From Bryobacterales bacterium (lineage in GTDB: Bacteria; Acidobacteriota; Terriglobia; Bryobacterales; Bryobacteraceae), in the NCBI GenBank assembly GCA_026954325.1, contig JAIXKK010000095.1, positions 1-40,774 of the forward strand: a DNA stretch of 40,774 bases, in the 5' to 3' direction. The notes beneath the pieces are model-generated. The model searched no databases. It saw only the letters and a program-made list of their open reading frames with translations, and was not told the origin of the DNA. Of the stretch, positions 34,542 to 40,774 are shown piece after piece. Within the stretch, counting starts at the first letter, position 1; every line of letters begins with the position of its first letter. A program made the position numbers and the translations under genes.

Positions 34542-34571
34542 GTGACAATCCCGCTCCCGCTGTTGTAAACT
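34542..34571 (+). promoter_or_regulatory. Putative promoter of rplU-rpmA-obgE
   Basis: GTGACA (34542-34547) and TAAACT (34566-34571) are separated by 18 bases, 90 bp before the rplU ATG. The leader of about 80 bases could hold autoregulatory structure. The call rests on consensus resemblance. Confidence 0.5.
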
Positions 34572-34661
34572 AATGGATTGTGGCGGATGATGGCGCCCCG
34601 GTATTGGTGCGTCCCCTCTCTTCCAGCCTCCCAAATCTACGCAAAGAAGCTGAGGTTTCCT

Positions 34662-34973
34662 ATGTACGCAGTAATCGAAACGGGTGGGAAGCAATATCGT
34701 GTGTCCCCCGGCGATGTCATTCAGGTGGAAAAGCTCGCGGGAGACGCCGGCTCGGCCGTGGAGTTTGACCGCGTGCTCGCCGTCTCCAACGAATCCAATC
34801 AACTGCTTGCCGGCCAGCAGGCCGTATCGGCGCGCGTGCGTGGGACCATCCAAACCCAGATGCGCGGCGACAAGGTCATTGTTTTCAAGTTCAAGCGCAA
34901 GAAGCAGTACAAGCGCACCATCGGCCACCGGCAGAATCTCACGGCCGTGGCTATCAACGAGATCGTGTTCTGA
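34662..34973 (+). CDS. rplU: 50S ribosomal protein L21
   Basis: The 103-aa product is full-length bL21 ([14 protein letters not shown] at the start, [10 protein letters not shown] and G-H-R-Q near the end), which binds 23S rRNA. TGAGG precedes the ATG at 34662. It is followed by rpmA after 28 bp, the near-universal rplU-rpmA-obg order. Confidence 0.98.
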   Translation: MYAVIETGGKQYRVSPGDVIQVEKLAGDAGSAVEFDRVLAVSNESNQLLAGQQAVSARVRGTIQTQMRGDKVIVFKFKRKKQYKRTIGHRQNLTAVAINEIVF

Positions 34974-35001
34974 AGATCCCGACTTGGTAAGGAGTTAGCG
35001 T

Positions 35002-35271
35002 ATGGCACATAAAAAGGGGTTAGGCAGCTCAAAGAACGGCCGGGATTCGAATGCGCAGCGGCTCGGCGTCAAGGCCTTCGGCGGACAGTTGGTCACCGGC
35101 GGCTCCATCCTCGTCCGCCAGCGGGGCACAACCTTCAAACCGGGCGAGAACGTCGGGCGCGGCAAGGACGACACCCTGTTCGCCAAGATCCCCGGCTACG
35201 TCGAGTTCCGTGACCGCGGCCGCATGGGCAAGTTCATCAGCATCAAGGCAGCCGATTCCGTCTCTGCCTGA
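35002..35271 (+). CDS. rpmA: 50S ribosomal protein L27
   Basis: The 89-aa bL27 begins M-A-H-K-K-G, the form whose N-terminus reaches the peptidyl-transferase centre without the cleaved leader of Firmicutes. N-G-R-D-S, R-L-G-V-K and I-L-V-R-Q-R-G-T are present. AAGGAG lies upstream. It sits between rplU and obgE. Confidence 0.98.
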   Translation: MAHKKGLGSSKNGRDSNAQRLGVKAFGGQLVTGGSILVRQRGTTFKPGENVGRGKDDTLFAKIPGYVEFRDRGRMGKFISIKAADSVSA

Positions 35272-35336
35272 TCGGCACCCTCCATCTCTCGCGCCCGGCC
35301 TGAGCACCGGCGCGCCTCCGCGGCCGTTTTTCTCAA

Positions 35337-36374
35337 ATGTTCATTGACGAAGTCAGAGTTTATGTGAAGGCCGGAGACGGCGGGAACGGCTGCATGGCCT
35401 TTCGACGGGAGAAGTACGTCCCCAAAGGCGGCCCGAGCGGCGGAGACGGCGGCCGCGGCGGAGACCTGTTTCTGGTTTCGAATCCCCACTACAACACCCT
35501 GCTCCACTTCCGCTACAACCCCGAACATAAGGCGGAACGCGGGCGTCACGGCGAAGGCAGCAACCGCACGGGCCGCGACGGCGCTTCCATCGAACTGCCT
35601 GTTCCGGTGGGCACCGTCGTGTATGACGAGGACACCGGTGAACTTCTCCACGATTTCACCACCCCTCAAGACAAGTTTCTTGTCGCGCGCGGGGGGCGCG
35701 GCGGGCGCGGCAATCAGCACTTTGCCACCCCTACGCACCAGGCGCCTACCGAGCACGAGCCAGGCCGTCCGGGTGAGGAACGGCGTCTCCGGCTCGAATT
35801 GAAACTGCTCGCCGATGCCGGCCTCGTGGGATTCCCCAATGCCGGGAAATCCACCCTCATCTCCCGCATCTCCGCCGCCCGGCCGAAGATTGCGGATTAC
35901 CCGTTCACCACTCTCGAGCCGAATCTGGGCGTGGTGAGCATGCCCGGCGATCGCACTTTCGTCGTCGCGGATATTCCCGGCCTCATCGAAGGCGCGCATG
36001 AGGGAGCAGGGCTCGGCATTCAGTTCCTGCGTCACATCGAACGCACCAAGCTTCTCGTTCACCTGGTGGACGTTTCGGAATACTCCGGCCGCGATCCGGT
36101 GCAGGATTTCAAGATCATCCTCAAGGAACTGGAGAGCTTCAGCGAGGAACTGATCCGCAAACCGATGCTGGTGGTGGCCGCCAAGATCGACGCCGCCCAG
36201 GACCCTTCACGCGTCCAAAGACTGCGCCGCGCGGTCATCCGAAGGAAAATGCCGTTCTACAAACTGTCCAGTGTGACCGGAGAGGGTCTACAGGAGTTGC
36301 TGTTCGCTATCGGCGAGCGAGTGTTCGCGGAACCCTCAGCGGGCGCAGCAGATCTGGGTGGAAACCAGCGCTGA
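35337..36374 (+). CDS. obgE: GTPase Obg (ribosome assembly/stress)
   Basis: The 345-aa product has the glycine-rich Obg fold (about 1-158, with [19 protein letters not shown]), then the G domain with G1 G-F-P-N-A-G-K-S (165-172), switch [10 protein letters not shown], and G3 [14 protein letters not shown] (from 212). It acts in 50S assembly and growth control. G4 appears as A-A-K-I-D rather than NKxD, a common Obg variation. The end overlaps the convergent penicillin-binding protein by 39 bp. Confidence 0.97.
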   Translation: MFIDEVRVYVKAGDGGNGCMAFRREKYVPKGGPSGGDGGRGGDLFLVSNPHYNTLLHFRYNPEHKAERGRHGEGSNRTGRDGASIELPVPVGTVVYDEDTGELLHDFTTPQDKFLVARGGRGGRGNQHFATPTHQAPTEHEPGRPGEERRLRLELKLLADAGLVGFPNAGKSTLISRISAARPKIADYPFTTLEPNLGVVSMPGDRTFVVADIPGLIEGAHEGAGLGIQFLRHIERTKLLVHLVDVSEYSGRDPVQDFKIILKELESFSEELIRKPMLVVAAKIDAAQDPSRVQRLRRAVIRRKMPFYKLSSVTGEGLQELLFAIGERVFAEPSAGAADLGGNQR

Positions 36375-37577
36375 CGGCGAGATAGGCCGTGAGTGCGCGA
36401 AATAATCCTGCTGCGACAGGTTCCGGTACACGGCCCCGGCAACCCCTGACGCCACCGGCCCGTTCACCGGTCTGCCCCCGGTCAGCAGAACCACGACCAC
36501 CAGTTTGTTGCGGCCCACATCGTTGAACGACCCGAACCAGCCAAGGTGCGTGGGTGTCCGCTGGTCCGTACAGGTCCCTGTCTTACCGAGGATCGTCTCG
36601 GAATTGTTCACGCCGGCCCGCCGCGCCGTTCCATATTCCACCGCGCCCATCATCCCCGGCTTCACCTCGGGAATCCACTGCTGGATGTCCAGGCGGCGCT
36701 TGACCCGTGGAATGAAGCCGGCAACCTCCTCACCCGAGCGCGGATGCTGGAGGTAGTACAATGTGCCGCCATTGGCGATGGCGGAAAGCAATGAGGCGAG
36801 TTCCAGCGGCGTCAGTGAGATACCCGATCCGAAACTGGTCATCATGCCCACGCCTCCATCGGGAGGGATCGCTGGAAGCAAACCGGGCTGCTCTCCATCG
36901 ATATTCAGGCCTGCCCGCTCTCCCAGACCGAACAACCGGGCGTAGTAGGAAACACGGTCGAATCCCAGTTTATTCCCCAACGCGGCGAAGTATGCGTTGT
37001 TGGATACGGCAAGGGCGTTGGTGAGGTCGAACGTGGTCCTGCGCCCTATGCGGATGGCCGTACCGCGCTCGATCACGCCTTCGCTCAACGCGGCCAGCGC
37101 CGCCACTACTTTGATGGTCGAGCAGGGCTGGAACCCGCTCTTCAAGGCCAGTTTCTGATTCACCAGGGCAAGCACGCGGCCAGTGTAGGGGTCCACCACG
37201 GCCACTGTGCCGTTGTAGGGCCCCAGCGCCTCAACCGCCGCCTTTCGCACCTGGGGGTCTTCTCCGGCTGTCCAATCTCCCTCGGGGGAATCGGCAAAAG
37301 TCGGCTCCCGCCACGGGCCGCCCTTGATCAGGGGCGCGGCCGCCGGCCTGCGATAGCTCACGGGCGCGACCAGACTGGACCGGTAGCGGGTGGTTCGAGT
37401 AGTCCTTGCGCTGGTCCGGACGACACGGGAACTTTTCACCACGGCGGGCTTCTTCACATGCGTTGTTGCTGTCTTTTTCTTCTTCTTCACCGGGGTCGCG
37501 GAAAAGGAAGCCTGGCTCGCCGCCAGGCTGGCGAGAATCAGGACCAGAAAGAGACGGAGGAATGTCTTAGGCTGCAT
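36336..37577 (-). CDS. Penicillin-binding transpeptidase-domain protein
   Basis: The 413-aa product has a signal peptide or anchor (1-27), a lysine/threonine/arginine-rich linker (31-70, including K-K-K-K-K), and a transpeptidase fold with all three active-site motifs: S153-T-I-K156, S192-N-N194 and K332-T-G334. It lacks a transglycosylase domain and a long class B N-domain, so it is a short, single-domain type that crosslinks or trims peptidoglycan in the periplasm. The basic linker could bind the anionic wall. It is convergent with obgE, and its last 39 bp overlap the obgE 3' end. Confidence 0.9.
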   Translation of the reverse strand: MQPKTFLRLFLVLILASLAASQASFSATPVKKKKKTATTHVKKPAVVKSSRVVRTSARTTRTTRYRSSLVAPVSYRRPAAAPLIKGGPWREPTFADSPEGDWTAGEDPQVRKAAVEALGPYNGTVAVVDPYTGRVLALVNQKLALKSGFQPCSTIKVVAALAALSEGVIERGTAIRIGRRTTFDLTNALAVSNNAYFAALGNKLGFDRVSYYARLFGLGERAGLNIDGEQPGLLPAIPPDGGVGMMTSFGSGISLTPLELASLLSAIANGGTLYYLQHPRSGEEVAGFIPRVKRRLDIQQWIPEVKPGMMGAVEYGTARRAGVNNSETILGKTGTCTDQRTPTHLGWFGSFNDVGRNKLVVVVLLTGGRPVNGPVASGVAGAVYRNLSQQDYFAHSRPISPSALVSTQICCAR

Positions 37578-37674
37578 GCCACCTCGTGTATCCTATCGTC
37601 ACATTGGACGCTATGCTGAAGACGTCGATCACAACAGCTATATCTAGTATTCTCAGCACTCAGGCGTCATTTCG

Positions 37675-38427
37675 TCAAGCCGCTGTCCAGCCGCCGTCGA
37701 TTGTCACCACGGATCCCGTCACGAACCCCGCCTCGTCCGAGCAAAGATAAAGCGCCAGGTGCGCGATTTCTTCAGGCTTCCCCAGCCTCCCGATCGGCTG
37801 CCGCGCGTTAATCTCCGCCCGCACCTTCTCTTTCTCATGCTTGTGGTATTTCTCCAGGTATCCCTCCACAAACGGCGTCTCCACCGTTCCCGGACAAATG
37901 CAGTTCACCCGGAACTGCGTGGGGTAGTCCACCGCCAGTTGCCTGGTAATCGTCACCACCGCGCCCTTCGTGGCGCAGTAGACAAACCGCTTCCTGATCC
38001 CGATCAGACCCGCCACGGATCCGATGTTCACTATGTTTCCGCGCGAGGCAATCAGCAGCGGCACAGCCGCCTTGGTCACCAGGAACAACCCCTCGACGTT
38101 CACGCGGAACAGACGTTGAAAATCCTCGAGCGAGGTCTCCTCGATGTTCCCGACGTGCCCGATTCCGGCGTTGTTCACCAGAATATCCAGCTTCTCCACC
38201 GTGGAGAACATCTGCTGCACCGATTCCGGATCCGTAATGTCGCACTGGACGGCGCGGGCGCCCGGAAGTTCCCCGGCCAGTTTCTCCGCCGCGGGAAGGT
38301 TCAGGTCGGCAATCATCACCTTTGCGCCGGCTGCGGACAGCACCCGGCAGGTAGCTTCGCCAATCCCGCTGGCGCCGCCGGTCACGAGAGCAACACGGTT
38401 ATCAAGACGAAAGGGCGTATGATTCAT
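37675..38427 (-). CDS. Short-chain dehydrogenase/reductase
   Basis: This 250-aa classical SDR has T-G-G-A-S-G-I-G, N-N-A-G, the catalytic Ser in N-I-G-S-V-A-G and the complete Y-C-A-T-K motif, so it is expected to be active with NAD(P). R-V-N-C-I-C-P-G and F-V-T-G-S-V-V-T-I-D-G-G close the fold. Substrate unknown; relatives in this fold often oxidise sugars or hydroxy acids. It follows the TonB-dependent receptor on the same strand after a 45-bp gap and could be co-transcribed with it. Confidence 0.93.
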   Translation of the reverse strand: MNHTPFRLDNRVALVTGGASGIGEATCRVLSAAGAKVMIADLNLPAAEKLAGELPGARAVQCDITDPESVQQMFSTVEKLDILVNNAGIGHVGNIEETSLEDFQRLFRVNVEGLFLVTKAAVPLLIASRGNIVNIGSVAGLIGIRKRFVYCATKGAVVTITRQLAVDYPTQFRVNCICPGTVETPFVEGYLEKYHKHEKEKVRAEINARQPIGRLGKPEEIAHLALYLCSDEAGFVTGSVVTIDGGWTAA

Positions 38428-38472
38428 CCTTTTCAGGATAAGCTACACACGCTCTTCCACACCAAGACGCGA

Positions 38473-40774
38473 TCAGAAAATGAAGCGTAAGCTTACTTGC
38501 GCCCGCCGCGCATTCGTTCCGTCCGGAAAACCCTGGGAAGCGGAACCTTCTCCAAGCCGCGGCGTGGGCGTCAACACGCCATTCCGCGCCTGGAAAGCCT
38601 GCCCGTTCACGCTCGTGTTCGAGACATGATTGAATACGTTGAAGGCCTCAAAGTTCAAGTGCACCTGGTAGCGCTCCGTAAATGGAAGAATTTTTGTCAG
38701 GCGCGCGTCGGTGCGGTAGATCTGGTCAATGTCCAGGCTCGCCGCCGGCATAAAAGGAACCCTTGAGGATCCGCCGAATCCGTTCAAGGTCGTTGTATAC
38801 GCCGCGCCCGCAAACGGGCTCCCCGATACGAAAATAACCGGCGTTTGCGGCTGCGCCGAAGCCAGTGTCGTGATCTGGCTCAACTGCCAGTTATTGATGA
38901 GGTACTTCGCCGCGGCCGAACTGCCGCGCGAAAGCCGCAACGTGAAGATGGTGGTGGCCACGAACCGGTGGCGCTGGTCGAGCGAGGAGGAGGATTTGTC
39001 GCCGCGATAGTCTCCGTTGAACAGGCTGCCCGGTCCGCTGGAAAAGAAAATATTGTTGTTGCCGCCGCCCTGGTTGTAGTCGATGGCATGCGACCACGTA
39101 TAGGCGATCGATCCTTCCCAACTTTTCGACATCCGCTTGCGCATCTGCGCCACCATTGCGTTGTAATACGAGTTGCCGCCCGCATCCACCAGGTTCACGC
39201 GGCGCCAACGCGGGTCGACGCGATTGGCCAGCCGGTACGTCTCCGTCGTGTATGTGCCCACCGGATTGCTGTTCTCATCCTCAATCCGGTAGGTCACGGC
39301 CGGACCGGGAGCGCCGATGTTCAAATCCCGCACCGTCGTAAGATGCAGTCCTCGCGACCAGATATAGGACATGGTCAGCCCAAGGTTTTCCGTAATCTGC
39401 CGCTCCAGGCCGATGTCGCCCTGCTGCGTGTAAGGATTGCGGAAGTCCGGCGCCGCGAACGTCACGTCCACAGTCCCGGCGGGCGGATTGCGGTCGATAC
39501 CCGGCAGGGTGAACGGGAAGACCGGGCCCACCGCGCGGTCGCCTGCAATGCTGCCGTTGAGACTGATCAGCTTCTGATAAATTCCGTTCTCGAGGAAAAA
39601 CGTATTCAGCAACCCGCCCTGGATGCGCGCGTAGAAAAGGCCGTACCCCGCGCGCAGAACGGTCTTCTCGTTGAAGGCATAGGCCACCCCCACTCGGGGA
39701 GCGAAGTTTTTCTTCGGCTCATTCACCCTGCCCGTCTGGGGATAGTCCGGATTCACCTGCACGGGCTGAGACAACTTCGCGAACTCATACCGCAGCCCAT
39801 AGTTCAGAGTCAGCTTCTGGGTCACCCGGAACTGGTCCTGCACGTACCAGTCAATATCCTGGATTCGCGTGTCCGAAATCGGATTCCCGAACCGCTGCGA
39901 GAAGCTTTGCCAGCGCTTTTCACCCGTCGTGTTACCTGTCAGATCCTGCGCGAACGCCGTAAACGTGGGATAGGAGTAGGATCCGTTGCGGGTGCGCAGA
40001 ATGTCGTTGTAATCCTCTGTGTTGACGTAATCGAAGCCCGCCTTGAAGGTGTGCTTGCCGAACGTCCAGGTGAAGTTATCGGCGAGTTGATGCCGGTTTT
40101 CGCTCGGATTCAGGCGGGGGTAGGAATCCGCCACGCCCAGGTTCGATTGCCCCTGGACGGAAATCTGCACCCGCCCGGTGAGGGCCGGGATCAAGCTGCC
40201 GGAAACGTCGTCGAACAGGCGGTCTTTGAACCACCCATAGCGCAGTTCGTTCACCATGGTCGATTTCGGAATGGAAGTCCAGGACAGCCGCCCGTAGCGG
40301 GTGCGCACCGTAGAGTTCGCATTGTTGCCCACTCCATTGCCGTTGTTGAGCACCGCCTGCGTTTGAATCCCGTTCGGGGAGATCCAGCGCAGGTAGTTAA
40401 AGCTCGCGCTGAAGGAGTGCTTGTCGGCCGGCCGCCAGTCGATCTTGCCGAATCCGAGTTCGGAATCCGCCCTCCGGTCCAACACCTGAAACTGCCGTCC
40501 AAGGAATTTGACGGCCGCGTCGCACTGCGCCGCCGTCGCTCCGCAAGCGCCCACGAAATTCCCGTTGCCGTCAAATAGCGGCGGGCGCGTCAAAGAGGCG
40601 ATCAGAGGAAACCGGCGGCGCGTCGCTTCGGCGTTGAAGAAGTAGAACAGCTTGTCCTTTTTGATTGCGCCCCCAATCGAAGCGCCTAACTGATGCCGCA
40701 CCTCCGGGGGGTTATACGTCGAATACGGATCCCTCGCGTTGAGAGAGCGGTTGCGGAAGAACCAGTACCCCGTC
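38473..40774 (-). CDS. TonB-dependent receptor, Oar-like, 5' part outside window
   Basis: The reverse frame stays open through base 40774 (T-G-Y-W-F-F-R-N-R-S-L-N-A-R-D at the edge), so the signal peptide, regulatory domain and part of the plug lie beyond the right edge. The visible 760-odd residues are beta barrel, with alternating aromatic strands, D-R-R-A-D-S-E-L-G-F, L-N-Y-G-L-R-Y-E-F and N-F-A-P-R-V-G-V-A-Y. They end R-F-I-F, a terminal aromatic typical of outer-membrane barrels. It belongs to the same broad family as 8659-12249 but is not a close copy. The substrate is unknown. Confidence 0.93.
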   Translation of the reverse strand, partial: TGYWFFRNRSLNARDPYSTYNPPEVRHQLGASIGGAIKKDKLFYFFNAEATRRRFPLIASLTRPPLFDGNGNFVGACGATAAQCDAAVKFLGRQFQVLDRRADSELGFGKIDWRPADKHSFSASFNYLRWISPNGIQTQAVLNNGNGVGNNANSTVRTRYGRLSWTSIPKSTMVNELRYGWFKDRLFDDVSGSLIPALTGRVQISVQGQSNLGVADSYPRLNPSENRHQLADNFTWTFGKHTFKAGFDYVNTEDYNDILRTRNGSYSYPTFTAFAQDLTGNTTGEKRWQSFSQRFGNPISDTRIQDIDWYVQDQFRVTQKLTLNYGLRYEFAKLSQPVQVNPDYPQTGRVNEPKKNFAPRVGVAYAFNEKTVLRAGYGLFYARIQGGLLNTFFLENGIYQKLISLNGSIAGDRAVGPVFPFTLPGIDRNPPAGTVDVTFAAPDFRNPYTQQGDIGLERQITENLGLTMSYIWSRGLHLTTVRDLNIGAPGPAVTYRIEDENSNPVGTYTTETYRLANRVDPRWRRVNLVDAGGNSYYNAMVAQMRKRMSKSWEGSIAYTWSHAIDYNQGGGNNNIFFSSGPGSLFNGDYRGDKSSSSLDQRHRFVATTIFTLRLSRGSSAAAKYLINNWQLSQITTLASAQPQTPVIFVSGSPFAGAAYTTTLNGFGGSSRVPFMPAASLDIDQIYRTDARLTKILPFTERYQVHLNFEAFNVFNHVSNTSVNGQAFQARNGVLTPTPRLGEGSASQGFPDGTNARRAQVSLRFIF

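Noticed and set aside
38845..40578. 577-codon open frame on the plus strand
   Set aside because: It is antisense to the TonB-dependent receptor; the composition is that of a shadow frame.

Overview
The window looks like a chromosomal segment of an acidobacterium, most like the Bryobacterales/Solibacter group. This is inferred from gene content, not from a search. The signs are high-GC coding with strong G/C in third positions, two very large Oar-like TonB-dependent receptors with an N-terminal carboxypeptidase-regulatory domain, an ECF sigma factor coupled to a Ser/Thr kinase-TPR protein, DUF1080 and Tat-exported TIM-barrel sugar proteins, and a protein with cysteine-bearing SLH-like repeats.

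Layout. 1-1508 (minus): an exported SLH-like/Asp-box protein that runs off the left edge. 1607-8215 (minus): pheS-pheT-hypA-hypB-hypD-hypE, joining phenylalanyl-tRNA synthetase to [NiFe]-hydrogenase maturation; hypB carries a frameshift. 8286-8360 (plus): tRNA-Cys. 8659-12249 (minus): TonB-dependent receptor. 12446-13836 (plus): a loose group of small exported proteins (a doubtful Cys-rich one, a CcmH-like one, a CusF-like one) with a 33-codon superoxide dismutase remnant between the last two. 13931-16748 (plus): hrcA-grpE-dnaJ. 16755-18251 (minus): a deleted S10 carboxypeptidase remnant and an unknown 270-aa protein. 18339-21057 (plus): DUF1080 protein, TIM-barrel sugar isomerase and an SDR lacking catalytic Ser and Lys, tightly overlapped. 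21102-22209 (plus): CYTH protein and a one-TM protein, then a strong terminator. 22497-23237 (minus): unknown gene divergent from the sigma/kinase pair (23342-26484, plus). 26619-27485: second TIM-barrel protein. 27664-33950: moxR, DUF58, BatA-like and VWA operon. 33968-34501 (minus): Nudix hydrolase. 34662-36374: rplU-rpmA-obgE. 36336-37577 (minus): penicillin-binding transpeptidase, overlapping obgE tail to tail. 37675-38427 (minus): normal SDR. 38473-40774 (minus): second TonB-dependent receptor, cut by the right edge.

How it fits together. Most blocks are housekeeping (tRNA charging, ribosomal proteins and Obg, heat-shock co-chaperones) interspersed with lineage-typical accessory genes for sugar capture and processing (TonB receptors, 3-keto-sugar-type DUF1080 hydrolase, TIM-barrel isomerases, SDRs). 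No CRISPR array, phage, transposase or toxin system was seen.

No clearly new multi-gene system stands out. The best leads are gene-decay marks (hypB frameshift, SOD stub, S10 deletion fused across a lost base), the SDR with substituted catalytic residues inside a sugar cassette, the CC-type CcmH-like protein, and the unknown genes at 17439-18251 and 22497-23237.
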